Position numbers and translations under genes: made by a program. A DNA stretch of 64,000 nt from the NCBI GenBank assembly GCA_018829445.1, contig JAHJTV010000101.1, positions 36,533 through 100,532 on the forward strand. The letters run 5' to 3'. Positions 35,891 through 44,663 of the stretch are shown in pieces (positions within the stretch are counted from its first letter, which is position 1; each line of letters begins with the position of its first letter). The notes under the pieces are model-generated. The model saw nothing but the letters and a program-made list of their open reading frames with translations, searched no databases and was not told the DNA's origin. Origin of the DNA: a bacterium (lineage in GTDB: Bacteria > SAR324 > XYD2-FULL-50-16).

Positions 35891-37087
35891 TTATTCCATA
35901 AGGTTTTTTATAACCGAACCACTTGTTAAAACGAGTGAGATGTTTTCGGGATTTGTTAACAAGCCAATATCATTGAGAGGGTTTCCTTCCACGACAATAA
36001 GATCAGCAATTTTTCCTTCTTCAATACTTCCCAGCTGATGATCCAGACCAAGAATTTTGGCACCGTTCAAGGTACCGATTATAAGCGCCTCTTCGGTTGT
36101 GAATCCATTTTCGACAAGGCAGACGAGTTCGAGTAAGTTGGTTCCATGTGGCAGTAGTGGTGTTCCACAATCGGCTCCCATTCCAATCAGAATATCAGCT
36201 TCTTTGGCCATTGCCAGGCTTTCGAGGGTAGATTTTGTAACCAGTCTGCTTTTTTCTAAAATATAAGCAGGCACCCCCAGATCGGCTGCTTTTTCGATCA
36301 TGTCGCCGAAGGCCAGTGTTGGAATGAGAGGAACCCTATTTTTTACCATTAGAGCCACGCACTCTTCGGTCAGGTAAAAGCCATGTTCAATGGAATCGAT
36401 ACCTGCCCGCAGAGAATTTAGAATACCTTCTGTTCCCTGAGCATGGGAGGCACATTTACGGTTGGCTCGATGGGCTTCTTCCACTCCGGCTCGTAATTCT
36501 TCCTCGGTTAATTGAGCGGCTCCCGGATCTACGCCAGGTGTCATAATTCCGCCGGTCGCCATCAATTTGACAATATCACATCCCGCTTTGATTTGCTCTC
36601 TGGCAGCTTTTCTGACCTCGTCAGCACCGTCCGCTTCACGGCCAAACTCCCAACCTTGACCACCGGTCATGCAGATCTGTTGACCGCTAACCAGCATTCT
36701 GGGGCCTTGGATAATCCCTCGATGTATAGCATCTCTGAGTGCATATTCAGCACTTCCGATACCTCCCATATCCCTGATTGTTGTTACTCCGGCCATCAGG
36801 GTATTTTTGGCATGGACAGCCGCCAGCAGAGTTAACAGATGCGAATTGACGTTCACCGCAGATGCCATTGGATCGGGACTCCCATCGATCAGGATATGCA
36901 GATGACAATCTATAAAACCAGGCAATAGCATTTTTCCCTCAAGATCGATTATTGTTGCGTCTTGTGGCAAATCTGTATCGGCTTTCGTCACTTTTTTTAT
37001 CTGCTTACCTTCAATAATCACGGTTGCTTTGTCGATTATCTCACCATTACCCACAAAGGCTGTTCCTCCAGTGAATACAATAGTCAT
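35891..37087 (-). CDS. Amidohydrolase (imidazolonepropionase/prolidase-like)
   Basis: A 398-residue metal-dependent amidohydrolase. A beta-sandwich N-terminus leads to the HxH motif in FIDCHLHILIDG, the bridging Lys region CDIVKLMATGG, the two His in KCASHAQGTEG and SIEHGFYLTEE, and the catalytic Asp in GMGADCGTPLLPHG. The C-terminus has GKIADLIVVEGNPLNDI, typical of the subfamily. These enzymes cleave amide or peptide-like bonds, often dipeptides with C-terminal Arg, Lys or Pro. The gene group that follows on the same strand upstream includes a carrier, suggesting uptake and cleavage of one compound. Confidence 0.92.
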   Translation of the reverse strand: MTIVFTGGTAFVGNGEIIDKATVIIEGKQIKKVTKADTDLPQDATIIDLEGKMLLPGFIDCHLHILIDGSPDPMASAVNVNSHLLTLLAAVHAKNTLMAGVTTIRDMGGIGSAEYALRDAIHRGIIQGPRMLVSGQQICMTGGQGWEFGREADGADEVRKAAREQIKAGCDIVKLMATGGIMTPGVDPGAAQLTEEELRAGVEEAHRANRKCASHAQGTEGILNSLRAGIDSIEHGFYLTEECVALMVKNRVPLIPTLAFGDMIEKAADLGVPAYILEKSRLVTKSTLESLAMAKEADILIGMGADCGTPLLPHGTNLLELVCLVENGFTTEEALIIGTLNGAKILGLDHQLGSIEEGKIADLIVVEGNPLNDIGLLTNPENISLVLTSGSVIKNLME

Positions 37088-37271
37088 AATGTTCGCTCCT
37101 GTTTTTTTTGTTTAAAATATAAGAAGTTGAATCCTTTTTGGATTTGTTTTTATCTCGACAGTTGATAGTTCTCTTCTATTCCACCGAAATTATAGACTAT
37201 ATTAAACAGAGATCGTTTCATTCCGGCCTTGCAGACAATGTCATAATAGAAAAAACTATGATATTTCACTC

Positions 37272-37352
37272 TGTCATCCCGGACTTGATCCGGGATCCAG
37301 GTTAATAATTCTTCATTAAAACAATGGATTCCGGGTCAAGCCCGGAATGACA
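37272..37352. repeat. Dispersed palindromic repeat, copy 2
   Basis: An 81-bp element, same length as copy 1. Left arm TGTCATCCCGGACTTGATCC, right arm GGATTCCGGGTCAAGCCCGG then AATGACA. It lies in a 484-bp intergenic region (37088-37571) that otherwise holds a further half copy and no gene. Confidence 0.88.
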
Positions 37353-37446
37353 AAGTACTCAAATTATTTGAAAAACGCTTGTTTTTGTAATTATAACACA
37401 GTCTTTTGAGCCGGAATCTATAATGATTGCAGCATTTTAGATTCCA

Positions 37447-37474
37447 TGGATTCCGGATCAAGCCCGGCATGACA
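37447..37474. repeat. Dispersed palindromic repeat, half copy
   Basis: The right arm only (TGGATTCCGGATCAAGCCCG, then GCATGACA), about 95 bp behind the full copy at 37272-37352. Two adjacent insertions or a partial duplication are possible. Confidence 0.78.
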
Positions 37475-37571
37475 GCAAGAGATCCAGACTCTCAAGTTTT
37501 GGTCCGATTATCCGGCTTTTTATCGATAATTAATGCTATCTCAGCCGTTAAAATGCTCGACTGTCCGGCAT

Positions 37572-38540
37572 TTATTCAATTGCATAAGGGAAGCAAGTAC
37601 TGACTTCCGTTTCCCATACTTTCTCGTTTTTTTGTTGGCAATTGATGAAACGCCATTCCAATGCTCCCGTTTTCCAATCTCCCGTAGCTTGTGGGCCCAC
37701 TATCAGCTTGAGTACTTGTCCGTAAAGATAGTGTTTAAGTTTCTCATGGATACAAAAGTCTCCCAATCCATAAGCAATGACCTGTTCAGCCGGACCATTT
37801 GGTTTCTTCACACTGATTTGTGTAATGGGTTGGGGAATGTGGCTATGATGACCAATGATTGCATCAAACAGATCACTCCAGCTCTTTCCAGCCGCAACCA
37901 TCTCAGGACGAGGAAACAGCTCCAATTCATAGCCCCAATGGGGATAAAGGATATTAAACAGCCCCGGTTGGCAATAGCTTGAGGCATCCTCTATTTTTGT
38001 AATATAGTTAACCGGTTGGTTCGACCACTGAGTTGCCCCGATAATTCGGACCCTGTTTTTTATTTCAACATAGGGAGTTTTGGAAGTACCAAAAACGTGA
38101 AATCCTTTGTCTTCAATCTGTTTCTTTGAATCAGACCAAATATCAAGGCCAAAATCTCCTGAGTGGTTGTTTGCCAATCCCAGAAATGTCCTTTCCGGTG
38201 GGAAGAAATCCATTAAGGCTTCGAGAATTTGAGGGATATGACGCTGAGCCATATATGCGCCTTTTGCTGTTGTGATGGTAGCCTCAAAATTCCCAACCAG
38301 ATAATCGCATGTCTGAACAAATTGTCTGACTCCATCACCGATACGGAGAGATCGTCCGGCCATATCCATGATATCACCAATAAAGCCGATAGTAATTTGA
38401 GGATGAACTCCCGAATTCAGTTGATTGAACTGGGGACAGTATTTTACCAGTCCCCGATTTTTTGTCACCGGTCCCAGAAAATTGCGTTTAAAATATCCAA
38501 ACGTTTCTTTGAGATTATATGGGCTGTTTTTGATTTTCAT
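37572..38540 (-). CDS. CapA-family (PGA_cap) metallophosphatase-like protein
   Basis: A 322-residue protein with the calcineurin-like fold of the CapA/PgsA family. Motifs in order: TIGFIGDIMDMAG, YLVGNFEATI, LGLANNHSGDFG, YPHWGYELELFPRPE and IIGHHSHIPQPIT. CapA proteins help poly-gamma-glutamate synthesis or export. No capB or capC is nearby and there is no clear signal peptide or membrane anchor, so here it may act as a soluble phosphoesterase or hydrolase on another compound. It is 38 bp downstream of the carrier gene on the same strand. Confidence 0.85.
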   Translation of the reverse strand: MKIKNSPYNLKETFGYFKRNFLGPVTKNRGLVKYCPQFNQLNSGVHPQITIGFIGDIMDMAGRSLRIGDGVRQFVQTCDYLVGNFEATITTAKGAYMAQRHIPQILEALMDFFPPERTFLGLANNHSGDFGLDIWSDSKKQIEDKGFHVFGTSKTPYVEIKNRVRIIGATQWSNQPVNYITKIEDASSYCQPGLFNILYPHWGYELELFPRPEMVAAGKSWSDLFDAIIGHHSHIPQPITQISVKKPNGPAEQVIAYGLGDFCIHEKLKHYLYGQVLKLIVGPQATGDWKTGALEWRFINCQQKNEKVWETEVSTCFPYAIE

Positions 38541-38578
38541 TTAAAACGATTTCTATTTTTTTTATCTAAAAGATTTTA

Positions 38579-40018
38579 TCAGTAGCCGATTTCCACTGCC
38601 AGTAGCAGAAATGCGATACAGATAACCATTATCAGGAGATGCAACGGCAAAGACCACTTTATCCATTTGGTGTATCGAATCCCCGCAAATCCCAACCCGA
38701 TCATCAAGAAAGGATGGGTTGGCCAAAGCATATTGGAAAACCCATCTCCCATTTGATATGCCAACACAACGGTTTGCCGGGAAACACCTATAATGTCCCC
38801 CAAGGGAGCCAGAATAGGGATCGTTAATGCGGCTTGTCCTGATCCGGAAGGAACAAAAAAATTGATTGCCATTTGGCTAAAGAACAATATAATTGCTCCA
38901 CCATGCGCCCCAAATCCTTCTAACGAATGAGCAATGGTGAAAAGGATAGTATCCATAACCAGCCCTATTTCCACCAGATAGGACACTGAAAACGCCAGCA
39001 TAATAACCGGTATCGCCGGTGAAAAGGTTCCCAAGCCTCTTAGAAAATGCCTTACAACATTTTTCACACCTGCTCCGGACAACAATCCACCACCAATTCC
39101 CAGGATCAGAAAGACCAAAAGGAGAATAATCATAATCAGATCTCCCACAATCTTTATTTGTGAACCTATACCAACAGACACAGCCAAAAACAGAAAACAG
39201 CCTACCATCAGCGCCATGATGGCTTTGGCGTTTTTTACCTCACCGATCTTCAGTTCCAAGTCCGCCTGTGCCTGGTATTGATTGTTTTCTCCATAAGTGA
39301 CACTTTGTTTGGGGTCTTTCTCCACCTTGTTTGCATAACGGATAATATACAAAATGGAAATAGTTATAATGACAATAAAGAATGGAATTCTTATGCTTAA
39401 ACCCGAGAACAACGGCAGATTAGCCAAAGTTTGAGCCACACCAACCGTAAACGGATTAAACGTAGCCGCAGCAAATCCAAATCCCACCATCAACAGAATA
39501 GTCGCAAACCCGGTAATATCATCCCACCCCATGCGAATGGCAAATGGGATAAAAATGATTAAGACCGGAAGAAACTCTTCCATCATTCCAAACGTTGAAC
39601 AAAGAAAAGCGCATCCAAACGCACAAATCGCGAGCAAGGTTGTTTTCCGGTCAGAAAAAGAGTGTTCCAATCGCGCCAACATCTCATTGATCACGCCTGT
39701 TTTAATCAAAATGGTGAAGCTGCCTCCCAAAATAACAATCAAGGCAAAAATAACAACAATCTTAGGACCATTCTTGCCTGTTAACGCCAAAACAGGCGCC
39801 AGTGCAATCTTCCATATAGGAACTGGAGCAGGGGCAACCTGTTCATAGACTTTGGATGGCAGACCATCCTGAATCACATCTTTATATTGACCTGCAGGTA
39901 TGAAATGTGTGGAAGCACCTGCCAGAGCCACCAGAATTGCCAGGATAATCAAAGTGGAGATTACCGATTTCATAGGCAATCTAATATCGATCTCATTATT
40001 TGTTGTAGCACCTGACAT
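38579..40018 (-). CDS. YfcC/DcuC-type carrier
   Basis: A 479-residue permease with about twelve membrane helices of the YfcC family (C4-dicarboxylate/arginine-ornithine-like ion transporters). Characteristic phrases are STHFIPAGQY near the N-terminus, FGMMEEFLPVLIIFIPFA, FNPFTVGVAQTLA, and NFFVPSGSGQAALTIPILAPL with YQMGDGFSNMLWPTHPF in the second half. I chose the ATG at 40018, which has GGGAG five bases upstream; the frame stays open to 40033. It likely takes up the substrate of the amidohydrolase downstream (amino acid or dipeptide). Substrate not proven. Confidence 0.9.
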   Translation of the reverse strand: MSGATTNNEIDIRLPMKSVISTLIILAILVALAGASTHFIPAGQYKDVIQDGLPSKVYEQVAPAPVPIWKIALAPVLALTGKNGPKIVVIFALIVILGGSFTILIKTGVINEMLARLEHSFSDRKTTLLAICAFGCAFLCSTFGMMEEFLPVLIIFIPFAIRMGWDDITGFATILLMVGFGFAAATFNPFTVGVAQTLANLPLFSGLSIRIPFFIVIITISILYIIRYANKVEKDPKQSVTYGENNQYQAQADLELKIGEVKNAKAIMALMVGCFLFLAVSVGIGSQIKIVGDLIMIILLLVFLILGIGGGLLSGAGVKNVVRHFLRGLGTFSPAIPVIMLAFSVSYLVEIGLVMDTILFTIAHSLEGFGAHGGAIILFFSQMAINFFVPSGSGQAALTIPILAPLGDIIGVSRQTVVLAYQMGDGFSNMLWPTHPFLMIGLGFAGIRYTKWIKWSLPLHLLIMVICIAFLLLAVEIGY

Positions 40019-40130
40019 ATCATCTCCCGTCAAAAGTATTATTTTTTTAAGAAAGTGGATTGATACTCACTTTGATTACACAATATGAAACAAAATACGG
40101 ACAAACCTTGAATTTCTGCTTCTATCAACT

Positions 40131-40811
40131 TTAAATTCTTCCGCCGAGTCCCTTCCATACAATTTTTAACTGCTGGGAATAGGTTTCCGCTAGATGAGAT
40201 GCTGTTCGGTCTGAGATCATAGTAGGAACACCATAAAAAATGCAGGCCAATGCCAAAATACTCTCCTCAGAATCAGTCGTTTTTGGCAGATTTTTGGTTT
40301 TGATTGCAGCCTCAATGTTTTGCCTGAACAGTACCGAAAACCCACCTTCAGGAATCGCTTCGATTCCTTCATACTCCGGAAAACGTATAAGACGTTCAAC
40401 CAATCCAACCCGGTTGTACTCATTATCCTGTCGATTGAACTCCACAGGATCGAGAACCCGTTGACTAAGAGCTTCAATGAAGAAATGCTGATGCCTCTCA
40501 AATGAAAGCGCAGAGAGCCTGAAGAACTCGTTAATTTTTTTATAGCCCGGTTCGATACCTTCTGTGTGATTTAGTTGCCATCCTGTCTCAATAGCCCAGA
40601 GATTGGTGACGTAAAAAATAAGATCAATTTTTTTCGGGAAGAAACGAAAAAAAGTGCCCCTTGAGATCTCAGCATCCTGGCACAGGGTTTCAATCTTGAT
40701 TTTTTCAAATGATCTATCCTGTGTCCTCTTAATGACAGAATCGGCTAAAGCGAGTCTGATACGAGCTCTTTTTCTCTCTTTTAGGGGAAACTGTGCGATC
40801 TTCTCCACCAC
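40131..40811 (-). CDS. TetR-family regulator
   Basis: A 226-residue TetR-type repressor. The helix-turn-helix lies at about residues 38-57 (IETLCQDAEISRGTFFRFF), with the family's following KKIDLIFYVTNLW. The C-terminal ligand domain is not informative. It is the first gene of a minus-strand group with the carrier, CapA-like and amidohydrolase genes and probably controls them or itself; an inverted repeat lies 35 bp upstream of its start. Confidence 0.9.
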   Translation of the reverse strand: MVEKIAQFPLKERKRARIRLALADSVIKRTQDRSFEKIKIETLCQDAEISRGTFFRFFPKKIDLIFYVTNLWAIETGWQLNHTEGIEPGYKKINEFFRLSALSFERHQHFFIEALSQRVLDPVEFNRQDNEYNRVGLVERLIRFPEYEGIEAIPEGGFSVLFRQNIEAAIKTKNLPKTTDSEESILALACIFYGVPTMISDRTASHLAETYSQQLKIVWKGLGGRI

Positions 40812-41204
40812 GCTCCTTTTTAATAATTTTTAAAAGTAGAAAAATAAGTAACACCTGTTTTAATTTTGTGTCAAGTTCTTTTTGTTACTTGAGTATAATT
40901 TTATATGAAAGGGATTTACTTTCATAAGTTCAATAATTTACATTGATTATATGTCAAAAGGGAAACTCTCAATAGATACTTTCCACTCTCAACTTCAGCT
41001 GTTATCAGCAAGTAGCTTTTCTAAAATAGGGTTTTAGTAAACTATTAAGTTGCCACTGGCGTTTTATCTGACAATTGTCGTATGGTGGTGTAACGCCTTG
41101 ACTTCGAATTGTCGAATTCTTATCATCAGCTAAGCCAGCAGCAATAAGTCAATCCATTTTGGCAGTTGTTTCAATGATTAACAAACTCATAAAAGCTTTC
41201 TCCC
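40812..41204. other. Divergent promoter region
   Basis: About 393 bp between the TetR gene and the GNAT-deacetylase gene. It includes the inverted repeat at 40846-40890. A small palindrome GACAATTGTC lies near 41070. No ORF or RNA gene was recognised. Confidence 0.45.
40846..40890. promoter_or_regulatory. Possible operator of the TetR gene
   Basis: AAGTAACA and TGTTACTT form an eight-base inverted repeat separated by 29 bases. It lies just upstream of the minus-strand TetR start. The spacing is wide for a single TetR site, so this is tentative. Confidence 0.3.
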
Positions 41205-42932
41205 ATGATCAAAATTCGAATTCTAAACAGCCCATATTTCCTGTTATCTAAAGACAGAGTGCAACAGGTTCAGCAACTATTTAGACTTAGCTTTCCAAAG
41301 CTGGCCAATTATGCAGAACAGATTCCCGCGATGTTGTATAATCCATTTAAATACGGCTACCAATCAACACTGCTAATTGCCGAGGGAGCCCTCAATCGAG
41401 TTGATGCCTTTGCCTTGTTAATGCACTTCTCGGAAACATCCAGCTCCTTTCTTGATTTTTTTGCCACGAGACGTGACATCCGAGGCGGAGGAATCGGCAG
41501 TGCCTTGTATGATGCAGTTAGAGAATTATGCCAGGAAATGGGTGAAAAGGGGATTTATCTGGAAGTCCAGCCCGATGTTGAAGATTTGACACCGGATCCG
41601 CAACAATTGGAAAATGCAAAAAAAAGGATTCGTTTCTATGAACAATATGGCGTTCATGTGGTTGAAAATGACGCCTATTCGCAACCGGTCGGTGATCCTC
41701 CAACTTCAGCCTACCTTTTATTTGATGGACTCGGTCGATCCAGTCCCCTGGGAATGGATGAGGCAAAAAAATCTGTTGAACTGATTCTGACAAGGCGATT
41801 TGGCCAAAGTGTAGACAATAACTATATCAGACAGGTTGCTGAGGGATTTGCTGATGATCTGGTAAAACTTCGTCCATTACGATATTCCAGAAAAAAAGAG
41901 AAGAAAATCCATTCTGGTTCCTTCTCACGCCTGTCCAAATCATTCGTGGTTGTCAGCAGTCCCAGACATGAAATGCATCATGTCAAGGAGCGTGGATACT
42001 TTGAACGACCTATTCGGGTTCATGCTATCAAACAAGTGCTTGATGAAATGAATTTGTTTAATTCCGTACAACCGCGCAAATTTAATGATAAACACTTATC
42101 CGCTGTTCATGATGCCGATTTCATTTACTACATTAGAACTATCAGTACGAAACTCAAGGCAAAACGAGCGGTTTATCCCGATACGTTTCCGTTAAGAAGA
42201 CTGGTTAATCGTCCAAAAGTACTGGCCACACAAGCAGGATACTATTGCATTGATACCGGCACTCCGCTTTATCCCAACGCCTATATTGCAGCAAGGGCAG
42301 CAGTGGATACCGTTTTAACGGCCACAGATGAGTTATTGTCAGGAAAAAGGCTGGTGTACGCTGTTTGCCGTCCTCCCGGTCACCATGCGGGGAAAAGCTT
42401 TTTTGGAGGTTTCTGCTATTTTAATAATGCTGCTATCGCCGCTCAATACCTTAGTTTAGAGACCAGAGTCGCTATCCTCGATATCGATTTTCATCATGGC
42501 AACGGGACACAGGACATCTTTTTTGAACGCAGTGATGTTTTGACGGTATCCATTCACGGACATCCTGACTACTCATATCCCTACTTTAGTGGGTATTCCT
42601 CGGAAACGGGACTGGATCATGGAGAAGGATACAATCACAATTTTGCCCTACCACCTGTTACAGATGAAAAACAATATCTTTCTACTTTGACTAAGGCTCT
42701 CCACTTAATCAAAGGTTTCAAGCCGGACGCTTTGATCGTTAGTCTGGGCTTTGATATTCTGAAAGGAGATCCAACCGGAACCTTTCTGTTAAGACCCGCA
42801 TTCATGCAAAATATAGGCGCTCAATTAATAAAAATGAACATGCCGATGTTGATTGTACAGGAAGGAGGTTATAACCTTAAAAATATAAAGAGCGGTTGCA
42901 AGTATCTATTCAAAGGACTTCAGAATATGTAA
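41205..42932 (+). CDS. GNAT acetyltransferase fused to histone-deacetylase-family amidohydrolase
   Basis: A 575-residue two-domain protein. Residues about 1-185 form a GNAT N-acetyltransferase with the acetyl-CoA loop RRDIRGGGIGSALYDAV. Residues about 240-575 form an HDAC/acetylpolyamine-amidohydrolase domain: RPPGHHAGKSFFGGFCYFNN (H393, H394), DIDFHHGNGTQD (zinc ligands D428 and H430), GFDILKGDPTG (D517) and EGGYNLKN with the transition-state Tyr. All catalytic residues are present, so the deacetylase should be active. One chain thus carries a writer and an eraser of acetyl groups, possibly for polyamines or protein Lys. No signal peptide is seen. Confidence 0.93.
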   Translation: MIKIRILNSPYFLLSKDRVQQVQQLFRLSFPKLANYAEQIPAMLYNPFKYGYQSTLLIAEGALNRVDAFALLMHFSETSSSFLDFFATRRDIRGGGIGSALYDAVRELCQEMGEKGIYLEVQPDVEDLTPDPQQLENAKKRIRFYEQYGVHVVENDAYSQPVGDPPTSAYLLFDGLGRSSPLGMDEAKKSVELILTRRFGQSVDNNYIRQVAEGFADDLVKLRPLRYSRKKEKKIHSGSFSRLSKSFVVVSSPRHEMHHVKERGYFERPIRVHAIKQVLDEMNLFNSVQPRKFNDKHLSAVHDADFIYYIRTISTKLKAKRAVYPDTFPLRRLVNRPKVLATQAGYYCIDTGTPLYPNAYIAARAAVDTVLTATDELLSGKRLVYAVCRPPGHHAGKSFFGGFCYFNNAAIAAQYLSLETRVAILDIDFHHGNGTQDIFFERSDVLTVSIHGHPDYSYPYFSGYSSETGLDHGEGYNHNFALPPVTDEKQYLSTLTKALHLIKGFKPDALIVSLGFDILKGDPTGTFLLRPAFMQNIGAQLIKMNMPMLIVQEGGYNLKNIKSGCKYLFKGLQNM

Positions 42933-42989
42933 TTGTTAAAGCACTGCTTGTGTCCTACCTGGAGCTCAGAATCCGTATGATCTGGAATA

Positions 42990-43757
42990 TTGATTCAATA
43001 CCAACATCTCGCTCCCGGATTTGTACCAAGAGTGTTGGCATATATTAAAATCCAAGAGAACAATTGTGGGAGAAAACACAATCCGGACCCACTCGTTCCG
43101 GAATCAGACGGTGGAATCTACGGCGATGTTGTTGAAGAGCTGGACAGCAATGTCGGTCAGATTTTGGATCATCTGGAGCAAAATGGTCTGGAAAACAATA
43201 CCCTGGTCATTTTCACCAGCGACAATGGTCCATGGTACCACGGCAGTACAGGAGGACAGCGTGGGCGCAAGGGACAAAGCTATGAAGGTGGATTTAACGT
43301 GCCCATGATTGCCCGGTGGCCCGGGCAGGTTCCAGCGGGCGGTATCTGTAATGAATCCTGCATGAACATCGATTTTCTGCCAACCTTTATGTCTCTTGCA
43401 GGGCTCACTCCACCCGTCGATCGGATCATCGATGGCAAGGATATCTCGGATCTTCTAACCGGCAACCGGAAGGAAACGCCGCACGATGTGCTCTATTTCT
43501 ACCATCATGCCGAACTGGAAGGTGTACGAGTCGGCAAATGGAAGTTTTACCGGGACATCAGCACTTATGTATATCCCATACCCGTTGATAAAGAGTTCTT
43601 CAGTAAATTCGAAACCCCCTGGTTATATAATCTGGAGACTGATCCGACGGAAAGCTATCCGTTGAATGACCGTTACCCGGAAAAGGTGAAGGAGCTGACT
43701 CAGCTGATGGCAACATGGGACGAGACCATGAAAAAGGATCCGAAAGGTATGTTGTAA
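42990..43757 (+). pseudogene. Truncated sulfatase (C-terminal half)
   Basis: The frame encodes the C-terminal part of an arylsulfatase-family enzyme from GGIYGDVVEELDSNVGQIL through TLVIFTSDNGPWYHG, GGFNVPMIARWPG, MNIDFLPTFMSLAG and WLYNLETDPTE. The N-terminal half, with the CxPSR formylglycine motif, is absent. Only 57 bp separate it from the deacetylase stop, so there is no room for it. The first 30 codons of the frame do not look like sulfatase. It is best read as a gene remnant. In complete form these enzymes hydrolyse sulfate esters. Confidence 0.85.
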
Positions 43758-44663
43758 CTCTCTCTTTGAATTTGGAGCTTGTGATCATGAAAAGCAAAAC
43801 ACTGGATCGAGGAGCATTACTCAAGATGGGAGCAGGAACACAGAACGAAATATGGATTTACCGGCTCTATTTTATTTTGCGTGTAAATCCAGGGTCATGA
43901 TACATAACGTCGACCTGCTGTGCTGAGCAGGCCATAATCTGAATATGTATCTGCCGCTAATTGTCTAAATACCGATCAATGTTTGCCGGAATACAAATAG
44001 TAATACTAGAAGAGTAACCATTCCAACAGACCAGATAATTCCAATAACTACTTTTATTGGCATCGATTCTCCTATTTTGAGTGTTAAATAGAATGCCGGA
44101 TAAAATATCAATATCAATAACCAATTGTCGGAGTCATAAGGCGAAGATCATTCATTTTTTTCTTCACCTGCTTGTATTTTATTCATTTCATTTAAAACAG
44201 ACAAGAAAGATCTATCCCTGTCTAAAAAAAAATAGGCATCAGAAAAGCACAAGGTTTTCAGTGGTTGAAAGTATCGAGATCATCATACCATATGCTCTTG
44301 TGGCGTATCTCCAAACACTTCCGGCTGGATGTTGGAACTCAAGCGATTGAGTCAATCCGCTTGTCATAGACAACAAGCAGCGCATTGTTATTTTGTTTTC
44401 TTTCATTGTTGGGGATCTGTACCATGTTTTGCCCAGGTAATTGGTGACGGTCCGACCAAGATCCAGTTTTTTTTTTAAGTTCCACGGCTATTGCTGCAAA
44501 TAACGAAATCAAACTTTTCTGAATAGATGCCCCAATCTTAACATTGACAGTTTATGACAGCGCTCAGCTTTGTTTTCCTTTTCGATCTGCTCCGACTCAA
44601 TAAAAAGATCTAAAATACGAGGCATGTTATTAAATCTTTTTAAAAAGTCGAGGAGGATCTATC
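43758..44663. other. Long intergenic region
   Basis: About 906 bp between the sulfatase remnant and the DUF401 gene. It holds the small minus-strand ORF at 43965-44063 and short palindromes (TGGATTTAC...GTAAATCCA near 43853-43890; CCTGCT...AGCAGG near 43913-43930). An 89-codon ORF at 44081-44350 is Lys/His-rich and unlike any family I know, so it is not called. The region looks like decayed sequence. Confidence 0.45.
43965..44063 (-). CDS. Candidate 32-residue single-helix membrane peptide
   Basis: A short ORF with a good Shine-Dalgarno (AGGAG five bases before the ATG). It encodes MPIKVVIGIIWSVGMVTLLV and twelve further residues ending FRQTLIGI. Almost the whole peptide is one hydrophobic helix with a Lys near the N-terminus and an Arg at the other side. 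It could be a small transporter subunit or a stress-related membrane peptide. No neighbour on the same strand explains it. Confidence 0.5.
   Translation of the reverse strand: MPIKVVIGIIWSVGMVTLLVLLFVFRQTLIGI

Noticed and set aside
37572..38540. Poly-gamma-glutamate capsule synthesis locus
   Set aside because: Only a CapA-like protein is present; no capB/capC (pgsB/pgsC) neighbours were found.
44081..44350. 89-codon ORF, considered as a transposase remnant
   Set aside because: The resemblance of its C-terminus to IS66-type proteins was too weak to support.
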